Below are positions 1 to 5,266 of a stretch of 5,266 bases of DNA, piece by piece. The notes under the pieces were generated by a model. That model was not told the DNA's origin, did not search any database, and saw only the letters and a program-made list of their open reading frames with translations. The translations under genes and the position numbers were made by a program. Each line of letters starts with the position of its first letter. The first letter of the stretch is position 1. This DNA comes from an uncultured bacterium (GTDB lineage Bacteria > Bacillota > Clostridia > Christensenellales > Pumilibacteraceae), in contig CATKFJ010000186.1 in NCBI GenBank assembly GCA_949747725.1, forward strand, positions 1-5,266. Reading direction: 5' to 3'.

Positions 1-280
1 ACAGTCCGGTATGCTTGAACCCCGTCGGTTTTATGCCGAACTTGTATTCTCGCCACTCCACTCGCCACTCGTCGGGCATGGGTTTACGCACTATCCAACG
101 TCCGCCGCCCGAGCGATCGCGCTCGTACTTGGCATGGCAGTCGAACTCGGAATAGTTTACAGTAGCTTTCCAGATCGCTTGCGGATCGGGTCTTAACAAC
201 ATTATATCTTTCCAAAGTTCGAGTTTAAGTCCGTCGCCCGTACCTAAAATTTTATAGTCTTTCCAATCGGGAGCTAACAT
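1..280 (-). CDS. Class I SAM-dependent methyltransferase, COG1092/RlmI-like, N-terminal part (cut by window edge)
   Basis: Ninety-three codons are visible from the ATG at 280-278 to the left edge; the rest lies outside. The visible part carries family hallmarks that I recognise from Firmicutes COG1092-type methyltransferases: an N-terminal DYKILGTGDGLKLELW segment (residues 8-23), RPDPQAIW (30-37), SGGGRW (57-62), RKPMPDEW (65-72) and PTGFKHTGL (85-93), which in the family leads into the SAM-binding Rossmann fold. That catalytic domain is not visible, so activity cannot be judged. Family members methylate RNA (RlmI makes m5C in 23S rRNA), but the exact target here is unknown. The start is supported by AAGG seven bases upstream and by a 7-base overlap with the end of ileS (ATGTTAG), which suggests translational coupling and membership of the hlyIII-ileS operon. 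A short direct repeat (EWRVEWRE, residues 71-78) looks incidental. Confidence 0.85.
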   Translation of the reverse strand, partial: MLAPDWKDYKILGTGDGLKLELWKDIMLLRPDPQAIWKATVNYSEFDCHAKYERDRSGGGRWIVRKPMPDEWRVEWREYKFGIKPTGFKHTGL

Positions 281-3200
281 TTTTCTACCTTGAGTTTTGC
301 GTCGTGTCCGTTTATATCGGCTTGTTCGGCACCGTCCTCATCCGCAAGCGACAGAACTTCGCTTGCAAGCGTGACCTTTGCAATGCGTTCGCCGTGCGTT
401 TTAAATACGTCGGCTACAAACTTATCGCCCGACCAATACAGTCTTATCCTGTCGGTCACGTCGAAACCGTTGTTCTTGCGCAACGTTTGAACTTTGGAAA
501 TTATCTCGCGTGCGCCGCCCTCTATCAGCAATTCGTCCGTGAGCGTTACGTCGAGCGCAACCGTCATATCCGTATCGGACTCTACGCTGTATCCGTCCGC
601 GCCGCGCGTAGCAATAAGCATATCGTCCTTGGTAAGCTCTATCTTCTGTCCGTCGACGTCGAAAGAATAAACTTCGCCGGCGAGCGCCGTGCGCGCGGCG
701 ACGTCGCCGTTTTCGGCAAGATGACTGCGGATAGCGCCGACAGCTTTTCCGTACTTAGGGCCTACAGTCTTTAACTGCGGTTTTACGTCGTAGCCCGTAA
801 ACTGTCCCGCGCCGCCGAGCTCTACGTCTTTTACATTCAACTCGTCCGCAAGAATATAAGCGTATTCTCGAGGAAATTCTCCGGCGACGATAACTTTCGA
901 CAGGGTTTGACGGTTTTTGATGCCGCTCTTATTGCGCGCGGCGCGCCCGAGCTCCGCCGCCTTGATGACCCGTTCCATATCGGACGTAAGTTGCGCGTCT
1001 ATAAGTTTTTTATCTGCTTTGGGGAAATCGGACATATGCACCGATATCGGAGCTTTATCGTCTATCGAGCACACGATGTTTCGATATATCTCCTCCGCCA
1101 TAAACGGAGTGTAAGGCGCTATCAGTTTGGCAAGCGTTTCGAGCACTGTGTACAGCGTGTAAAACGCCGCTATTTTATCGTCGGTCATACCGCCCGACCA
1201 GAACCGCTCGCGACAACGCCGTACATACCAATTGGACAGCTTGTCCGTAAAATCGCCTATCGCGCGCGCGGATTCGTAAAGCTTGTATGCGGCAAGGTCT
1301 TTGTCCACCTTTTTAACAAGCCCGTTAAGCTCGCTCAACGCCCATTTATCCATAAGCGACAGTTTGAGTTTTTTCTTATCGACTTTAGTCGGATCGAAAC
1401 TGTCGATTTCCGCATACATAACGTAAAACGCATAAGTATTGTACAACGTACCCAAAAATTTGTTCTGCGATTCAGTGACCGCGCGCATATAGAAGCGCGA
1501 CGGCAGATAGGGCGCGGAATTTGTATAGTAATACCAACGCACCGCGTCCGCGCCGGCTTTATCGAGTACCGACCACGGGTCTACCACGTTGCCCAAATGT
1601 TTTGACTGTTTTCTGCCCTGTTCGTCCGTAACGTGTCCGAGTACCAAACAGTTCTTAAACGGCGCTTTATCGAAGAGCAACGTCGATATAACGAGCAACG
1701 TATAGAACCAACCGCGCGTCTGATCGACCGCCTCCGAAATAAAGTCTGCCGGGAAAGTCTTTTCAAACACGTCTTTATTCTCGAACGGATAGTGGTACTG
1801 CGCAAACGGCATAGAACCCGAATCGTACCAGCAATCTATAACTTCGGGCGTGCGGCGCATAGTTCCGCCGCACGAACACTTATAAGTCGCCCCGTCTACA
1901 TAAGGTTTATGAAGCTCTATATCGCCCTCAATGCCGCACTTGTCTTTCAGCTCTTGCTTGCTGCCTATAGCCTCGATTTTTCCGCATTCGTCGCATATCC
2001 AAAGCGGCAACGGCGTACCCCAATATCTGTCACGGGAAAGTCCCCAATCGATAACGTTTTCGAGGAAATTACCCATCCGTCCCGTTCCGATCGAAGGCGG
2101 ATACCAATTGACCGACGCGTTGTTTTTCAGCAGTTGTTTCTTAACTGCGGTCGTCTTTATAAACCAACTCGACCGCGCGTAATATATAAGCGGCGTATTG
2201 CACCGCCAACAGAACGGGTAGCTGTGCGTGTATTTGGGCGCGCCGAGCAACAGACCGCGCGATTTAAGATCGGCTATTATATCTTTATCGGCGTCCTTGC
2301 AGAAAGTGCCGGCAAAATTCTGCGGAGCCGTAACGCAACCGCGCTCGTCTATAGCCTGAACAAACGGCAGACCGTAGTTGCGCCCGACGCGCGCGTCGTC
2401 TTCGCCGAACGCCGGCGCGATATGAACTATGCCCGTGCCGTCGGTAAGCGTTACATATCCGTCCGACACCACTTTATAACAGTCGTCCTTACCGTCGTAC
2501 GTTTTATACAGCGGAACGTAATGCGCGCCGACAAGCTCGCCGCCCTTAAAAGTTTTGATCGTTTTGTATTCTTCGAAATGCTTGGAAACAAGTTCTTTCG
2601 CAAGCACATATTTAACGCCTTTCGCCTCGATAAGCACATAATCGAATTTATCGTTTACGCACAGCGCGACGTTGCTCGGCAACGTCCAAGGCGTGGTAGT
2701 CCATGCAAGGAATCGGCATCCGCCCTCGAAATCGGATTCGAATCCGACTACCGCAGTGCGCTCCGTAACATCCTTATATCCCTGAGCCACTTCGTGCGAC
2801 GACAGCGCCGTGCCGCAACGCGGACAGTACGGAACTATTTTATGTCCTTTATATATCAGTCCGCGGTCGAAAATATTTTTAAGCGACCACCACACCGATT
2901 CGATATAATTATCGTCGTAAGTAACGTACGGATTTTCCATATCCGCCCAATACCCTACGCGATCGGACATGCGTTCCCATTCCGACTTGTATTTCCAAAC
3001 GCTCTGCTTGCACTTGCCGATAAACGGTTCTACTCCGTACTTCTCTATATCCTGCTTGCCGTCGATATTGAGCGACTTTTCCACTTCGAGTTCGACGGGC
3101 AGACCGTGAGTATCCCAACCCGCCTTACGCAAAACGTGCTTACCCTTCATCGTATGGAAGCGCGGTATTATATCTTTCATCGTGCGCGTCAAAACGTGTC

Positions 3201-3366
3201 CGACATGCGGTTTTCCGTTTGCCGTAGGCGGACCGTCATAGAACGAGAACTCCTCACCGCCCTCGCGCGCGGTTATGCTTTTATTAAAAACATCGTTTTC
3301 TTTCCAAAACTCGAGTACGTTTTTTTCCAACCCCACCGGGTCGTATCCGTTTACTTTCTTATACAT
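274..3366 (-). CDS. ileS: Isoleucyl-tRNA synthetase, type 2 (eukaryote-like)
   Basis: This cytoplasmic enzyme charges tRNA-Ile with isoleucine and hydrolyses mischarged valine. At 1030 residues it appears complete. Domains in order: Rossmann catalytic core with YDGPPTANGKPHVGH (43-57; HIGH motif is HVGH, 54-57) and GWDTHGLPVE (83-92); CPRCG (181-185); CP1 editing domain with the Thr-rich WTTTPWTLPSN (222-232) and GTGIVHIAPAFGEDD (310-324); Cys pairs CWRC (386-389), CDEC (458-461) and CSC (497-499), likely zinc sites; DQTRGWFYTLL (548-558); the KMSKS loop, here KQSKH (586-590); anticodon-binding domain from about 670 with KSGIKNRQTLSKV (813-825); and a C-terminal extension to 1030. The GWDTHGLPVE core and length fit the type 2 clade, known for reduced mupirocin sensitivity. 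The ATG at 3366 is chosen because an in-frame TGA (stop of the preceding gene) lies 9 bases upstream and the N-terminus fits the family. The altered KMSKS loop is the oddity; everything else expected is present. Confidence 0.98.
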   Translation of the reverse strand: MYKKVNGYDPVGLEKNVLEFWKENDVFNKSITAREGGEEFSFYDGPPTANGKPHVGHVLTRTMKDIIPRFHTMKGKHVLRKAGWDTHGLPVELEVEKSLNIDGKQDIEKYGVEPFIGKCKQSVWKYKSEWERMSDRVGYWADMENPYVTYDDNYIESVWWSLKNIFDRGLIYKGHKIVPYCPRCGTALSSHEVAQGYKDVTERTAVVGFESDFEGGCRFLAWTTTPWTLPSNVALCVNDKFDYVLIEAKGVKYVLAKELVSKHFEEYKTIKTFKGGELVGAHYVPLYKTYDGKDDCYKVVSDGYVTLTDGTGIVHIAPAFGEDDARVGRNYGLPFVQAIDERGCVTAPQNFAGTFCKDADKDIIADLKSRGLLLGAPKYTHSYPFCWRCNTPLIYYARSSWFIKTTAVKKQLLKNNASVNWYPPSIGTGRMGNFLENVIDWGLSRDRYWGTPLPLWICDECGKIEAIGSKQELKDKCGIEGDIELHKPYVDGATYKCSCGGTMRRTPEVIDCWYDSGSMPFAQYHYPFENKDVFEKTFPADFISEAVDQTRGWFYTLLVISTLLFDKAPFKNCLVLGHVTDEQGRKQSKHLGNVVDPWSVLDKAGADAVRWYYYTNSAPYLPSRFYMRAVTESQNKFLGTLYNTYAFYVMYAEIDSFDPTKVDKKKLKLSLMDKWALSELNGLVKKVDKDLAAYKLYESARAIGDFTDKLSNWYVRRCRERFWSGGMTDDKIAAFYTLYTVLETLAKLIAPYTPFMAEEIYRNIVCSIDDKAPISVHMSDFPKADKKLIDAQLTSDMERVIKAAELGRAARNKSGIKNRQTLSKVIVAGEFPREYAYILADELNVKDVELGGAGQFTGYDVKPQLKTVGPKYGKAVGAIRSHLAENGDVAARTALAGEVYSFDVDGQKIELTKDDMLIATRGADGYSVESDTDMTVALDVTLTDELLIEGGAREIISKVQTLRKNNGFDVTDRIRLYWSGDKFVADVFKTHGERIAKVTLASEVLSLADEDGAEQADINGHDAKLKVEKC
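287..291 (-). promoter_or_regulatory. Ribosome binding site of the methyltransferase gene, inside ileS
   Basis: AAGGT within the last codons of ileS stands seven bases (counting from AAGG) ahead of the ATG at 280. It supports this start and the 7-base overlap with ileS. Confidence 0.6.
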
Positions 3367-3368
3367 AA

Positions 3369-3374
3369 CTCCTC
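3369..3374 (-). promoter_or_regulatory. Ribosome binding site of ileS, overlapping the hlyIII stop codon
   Basis: GAGGAG shares two bases with the TGA stop of the upstream gene and lies only two bases from the ileS ATG (TGAGGAGTTATG). The match to the anti-Shine-Dalgarno sequence is good, but the spacing is much shorter than the usual 5-9 bases. Since the upstream stop and the ileS start are 9 bases apart and in the same frame, initiation probably depends on ribosomes terminating on the upstream gene. This dependence is inferred. Confidence 0.6.
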
Positions 3375-4044
3375 ACAATACGTAAGTATATAACGCGACA
3401 AAATGCAATACCGCACCGCTGACAATAAACAAATGCGATAATATGTGCGAAGCGGACATGCGCAACACCAAAACGGCAACGCCCACAAAATACGCCGCGC
3501 CTCCGCCGATGAGCAAGCCGAAAAACGCACCGCCGGCTATATTATACACTACATCCAAACGCAGTACGCACGCCCAACCGAGAATAACATACAAAATCAA
3601 GCTCGCTATTTTGTATTCTTTTACGTTTACGATATTAACGGCAACAGCGGCGATAACGCTTGCCGCCGCTATCGCAAAAAGCGTATAGCCCCAAACCGCA
3701 TCCGCAGCGCCGTTTCCGACGAACATAACAAGAAACACCGACGTAAACACGCCGAATACCAACAGCGCTACTGCGTTACGGTCTATCCGTTTGCACAACG
3801 CGCAAAACATGCGATACCGTTGCAAAATATGGCAAAGCGCGCCGAACGCAAAAACCGCAAACGCAATAAACGCAAACGCGGCAAAACAACCTATCTTCGG
3901 ACTTGCCGATACAATAGACGCGTACAATAAAAAAACGAGCCCGACAAACGATAACGCCGCGGCAACCGCATAGGTTATGAAGTTTGTCAGTTCCTCGGGT
4001 CGGCTGTACGCCTTATGCGTATTTTCAACCTTAGCGCTGCTCAT
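3373..4044 (-). CDS. Hemolysin III / PAQR-family seven-helix membrane protein
   Basis: A 223-residue integral membrane protein, the usual length for bacterial hemolysin III (YqfA-like) proteins. About seven hydrophobic helices are visible (roughly 23-45, 51-73, 91-110, 118-140, 145-163, 167-194, 200-222). Family signatures: YSRPEELTNFIT (13-24) for the N-terminal YSxxEExxNxxTH motif; GALCH (68-72) for the SxLYH motif; RIDRNAVALLVFGVFTS (86-102) for the DHxxIxxxxxGTYTP motif; LLIGGGAAYFVG (177-188); and SHILSHLFIVSGAVLHFVA (199-217) for the C-terminal HxxxH motif. The likely zinc-binding histidines are kept (H72, H200, H204), as is D88. Tyr25 replaces the usual His and Arg89 replaces the His after Asp. 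The family is proposed to act in membrane homeostasis or as zinc-dependent lipid hydrolases; the name hemolysin is historical. First gene of its unit, in the same frame as ileS and only 6 bases from it. No Shine-Dalgarno precedes the ATG, and no ATG, GTG or TTG follows within the first 25 codons. Confidence 0.87.
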   Translation of the reverse strand: MSSAKVENTHKAYSRPEELTNFITYAVAAALSFVGLVFLLYASIVSASPKIGCFAAFAFIAFAVFAFGALCHILQRYRMFCALCKRIDRNAVALLVFGVFTSVFLVMFVGNGAADAVWGYTLFAIAAASVIAAVAVNIVNVKEYKIASLILYVILGWACVLRLDVVYNIAGGAFFGLLIGGGAAYFVGVAVLVLRMSASHILSHLFIVSGAVLHFVALYTYVL

Positions 4045-4050
4045 GGATTA

Positions 4051-4080
4051 AGTATAGCACATTATGTAAAAAAAGGTCAA
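4051..4080 (-). promoter_or_regulatory. Sigma-A/sigma-70-type promoter of the hlyIII-ileS-methyltransferase unit
   Basis: The -35 box is TTGACC (4080-4075, five of six consensus bases) and the -10 box is TATACT (4056-4051, five of six), separated by 18 bases that contain a T-run. TGC directly before the -10 box forms an extended -10 element (TGn). The 40 bases upstream, back to the terminator, are AT-rich and could help as an UP element. Transcription should begin about 6-7 bases after the -10 box, at or next to the ATG at 4044, so the message would be leaderless or nearly so. Confidence 0.78.
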
Positions 4081-4120
4081 TCGATTTGTACAAGATAATT
4101 TATCGGCATATATCTTTACA

Positions 4121-4162
4121 CATAAAAACACGACGGCATGCGCGATTTTGCGCATGCCGTCG
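4121..4162 (-). terminator. Rho-independent terminator of the tsaD-membrane protein unit
   Basis: A perfect 13-bp inverted repeat (4162-4150 with 4143-4131; arm CGACGGCATGCGC) closes a 6-base loop. On the minus strand it is followed at once by TGTTTTTATG (4130-4121), a T-rich tract. It lies 60 bases past the TAA of the membrane protein gene. The T-tract is on the minus-strand side; the plus-strand side has no adjacent T-run, so termination is probably one-directional. It separates this unit from the promoter beginning 40 bases further on. Confidence 0.88.
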
Positions 4163-4222
4163 CCTGTATCATACCGTCTGTTTTTCTTAGCGACAGCAAT
4201 AAAAGTTTGCTATATTTATAAA

Positions 4223-4888
4223 TTATTCTTTTACCTTTCTATTCATTATCGCCAAAAACACTATATGCACAATAAACGTAGCCGCAATCGGGATATAGCA
4301 GTACAAGTCGGGCGTAAGCACACAGATGATCGACGCCAAAAGATATCCGTAAGCGCCGACGTTCCAATACTTGATCGCAACTTGGCGAATAGACATATTC
4401 GACAGCCCCGACGCGTCTTCTCCGTCATCGGAGTGAACGGCAGTCGGAAGTATACACGCTATCATCGAAAGTATAAAGCCCGTCATAGTAGCGATCAGAC
4501 CGTGATAGTTTAACGTCTTTACGAGATTATTAACTTCGAACTGACGAACTATGCCGTAAATGATAAGGCTGCTGAACGCAACAGACAGGATTATGCAGAA
4601 CAACATGATCGACATAAAGTTGTTTTTAAGCCTATTGCGTTTTTTTAAACCCGACGCGATCAAAACGATTATCGCAGGAATGATGAGCATGAATATGAGT
4701 AATAAATTCATAAACTTGCTGTTTAGTTCGTTAGCAACGTCCTCTGTAGGATAATCGAAAATAGCCACGTTGTCGGGCAACATAGGCAACGTAAGCAGTA
4801 TCGCAAACAATGACACTGCGCATATCCACAACGCAATTGTAACGAATATTTTATCAGAATCGTTAAGACCGCTTTTCTTGTGTACCAT
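4223..4888 (-). CDS. Six-helix integral membrane protein of unknown function, possibly DUF1648/SdpI-like
   Basis: A 221-residue protein with six likely membrane helices (about 14-35, 58-79, 91-113, 130-149, 175-191, 196-215), a basic loop after helix 2 (KKRNRLKNN, 82-90), an acidic loop after helix 4 (HSDDGEDAS, 152-160) and a basic tail (NRKVKE). I do not recognise it with confidence. The segment LPMLPDNVAIFDYP (34-47) followed by SKFMNLLLIF recalls the DUF1648 pattern (LPDxIPxHxxxxGxxDxxxxK then a helix) found at the N-terminus of SdpI-like proteins, but the key His/Gly positions are missing, so this is only a suggestion. The start is firm: AAAGGGG stands nine bases before the ATG. It lies three bases after the tsaD stop, so the two are probably co-transcribed, and the terminator at 4162-4121 ends the unit. 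No enzymatic motif is visible and its role is unknown. Confidence 0.85.
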   Translation of the reverse strand: MVHKKSGLNDSDKIFVTIALWICAVSLFAILLTLPMLPDNVAIFDYPTEDVANELNSKFMNLLLIFMLIIPAIIVLIASGLKKRNRLKNNFMSIMLFCIILSVAFSSLIIYGIVRQFEVNNLVKTLNYHGLIATMTGFILSMIACILPTAVHSDDGEDASGLSNMSIRQVAIKYWNVGAYGYLLASIICVLTPDLYCYIPIAATFIVHIVFLAIMNRKVKE

Positions 4889-4891
4889 ATG

Positions 4892-5266
4892 CTATATCCC
4901 CTTTAGTTTTAAATAACTTACCGCGTTCAGATCGAGCGCAGCCGACGGCAGTCCTTCGGCTATCATGTCGCGCGCACGGACGGCAACCATTGCCGCGTTA
5001 TCCGTACAAAGCGACATGGGCGGAAAATGCACGGTACATCCGAACCGCTCGCCCTCGGCTTTTAACCGATCGCGCAAATACGAGTTAGCCGACACGCCTC
5101 CGGCAGCGACGACCGTTTTAATACCCGAATTTTTAACTACGTTCATCGCGCCGTCCACAAGCATATCGACCGCCGTCTTTTGAAAAGACGCGCACACGTT
5201 ATCGATATTCACCCGTTCGCCGCGCTGTTCCAGATTATGCAAATAATTGACGACGGCTGTTTTCAG
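4892..5266 (-). CDS. tsaD: tRNA N6-adenosine threonylcarbamoyltransferase TsaD, C-terminal part (cut by window edge)
   Basis: TsaD (formerly Gcp/YgjD) transfers threonylcarbamoyl from threonylcarbamoyl-AMP to A37 of ANN-decoding tRNAs, giving t6A, together with TsaB and TsaE in bacteria. The last 124 residues are visible and the frame is open to the right edge. The TTG at 5242 is an internal Leu codon, not the start: the preceding codons read LKTAVVNY, matching the conserved GLKTAVxNYLH stretch. Visible motifs, numbered from the window edge: LKTAVVNYLHN (1-11), AAGGVSANSYLR (54-65; nucleotide-binding AGGVxAN) and CTDNAAMVAV (87-96), whose Asp89 corresponds to the metal-ligand Asp of the ASKHA fold. 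Family members are about 335-345 residues, so some 210 N-terminal residues, including the HxxxH metal site, lie outside. No frameshift or missing conserved residue is seen here. The next gene begins three bases after the TAG. t6A is needed on tRNA-Ile, which links this gene functionally to the neighbouring ileS. Confidence 0.96.
   Translation of the reverse strand: MKTAVVNYLHNLEQRGERVNIDNVCASFQKTAVDMLVDGAMNVVKNSGIKTVVAAGGVSANSYLRDRLKAEGERFGCTVHFPPMSLCTDNAAMVAVRARDMIAEGLPSAALDLNAVSYLKLKGI
4898..4904 (-). promoter_or_regulatory. Ribosome binding site of the membrane protein gene, inside the end of tsaD
   Basis: AAAGGGG overlaps the last codons of tsaD (Leu-Lys-Gly) and lies nine bases before the ATG at 4888. 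It fixes the start and indicates close translational linkage with tsaD. Confidence 0.75.

Noticed and set aside
43..66. Short direct repeat of CTCGCCACTC
   Set aside because: It encodes the EWRVEWRE stretch of the methyltransferase, occurs only as two copies and has no further structure.
11..196. Plus-strand 61-codon frame near the left edge
   Set aside because: It lies opposite the methyltransferase N-terminus, whose reading frame carries clear family motifs. The plus-strand frame has no recognisable motif.
3385..3390. TATACT on the minus strand as a -10 box of a separate ileS promoter
   Set aside because: It encodes the end of the hemolysin III protein. No TTGACA-like hexamer is found at 16-18 bases; the nearest TTGCAT gives a 12-base spacer.
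304..3393. Long plus-strand open frames opposite ileS (304-774, 907-1605 and the 586-codon 1633-3393)
   Set aside because: All lie in the frame exactly complementary to ileS codons, where a stop arises only if ileS uses TTA, CTA or TCA. They are long because ileS rarely uses these codons; for example, the frame ending at 1605 stops at the TCA of Ser588. Their translations resemble no family and ileS is unambiguous.
4163..4222. Possible small RNA, tRNA or second terminator between the membrane protein gene and the hairpin
   Set aside because: Only weak 4-5 bp hairpins are present and there is no cloverleaf or promoter. It reads as an ordinary AT-rich 3' UTR.
5240..5242. TTG as the start of a short 116-residue gene
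   Set aside because: The frame continues upstream to the window edge and the preceding codons encode the conserved TsaD stretch LKTAVVNY, so TTG is an internal leucine codon of a truncated tsaD.
1..5266. Mobile elements, CRISPR arrays, toxin-antitoxin or defence modules
   Set aside because: No transposase, integrase, repeat-spacer pattern, terminal inverted repeats or recognisable effector genes. All coding space is taken by housekeeping genes and small membrane proteins.

Overview
This is a compact bacterial chromosomal window with every gene on the minus strand, so it reads from right to left. The content points to a Firmicutes/Clostridia-type bacterium. Evidence for that: a eukaryote-like (type 2) isoleucyl-tRNA synthetase, a COG1092-type methyltransferase N-terminus of the kind common in Firmicutes, AGGAG-type ribosome binding sites, near-consensus sigma-70/sigma-A promoter elements and moderate GC. 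TGA and TAG both serve as stops, so the code is standard. The lineage is an inference; no rRNA or other decisive marker is present.

Layout from right to left. (1) 5266-4892 is the C-terminal third of TsaD, the t6A tRNA-modification enzyme, cut by the window edge. (2) 4888-4223 is a 221-residue six-helix membrane protein of uncertain function, three bases downstream of tsaD and with its ribosome binding site inside the end of tsaD. (3) 4162-4121 is a strong intrinsic terminator (13-bp perfect stem) that closes this unit. (4) 4080-4051 is a near-consensus promoter whose -10 box ends only six bases before the next ATG. (5) 4044-3373 is a seven-helix hemolysin III/PAQR-family protein with some altered signature residues. 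(6) 3366-274 is a complete 1030-residue IleRS (ileS). (7) 280-1 is the first 93 residues of a class I SAM-dependent methyltransferase, overlapping the end of ileS by 7 bases and running off the left edge.

Two transcription units are therefore visible: tsaD-membrane protein, ending at the terminator, and hlyIII-ileS-methyltransferase, starting at the promoter. Both carry translation-related genes (tRNA modification, tRNA charging, probable RNA methylation) next to a small membrane protein. I see no mobile element, CRISPR array, tRNA or rRNA gene, and no clearly new multi-gene system. The points most worth a second look are the probable leaderless start of the hemolysin III gene, the atypical KQSKH signature in IleRS, the absence of any T-box leader ahead of the ileS operon, and the changed signature residues in the PAQR protein.
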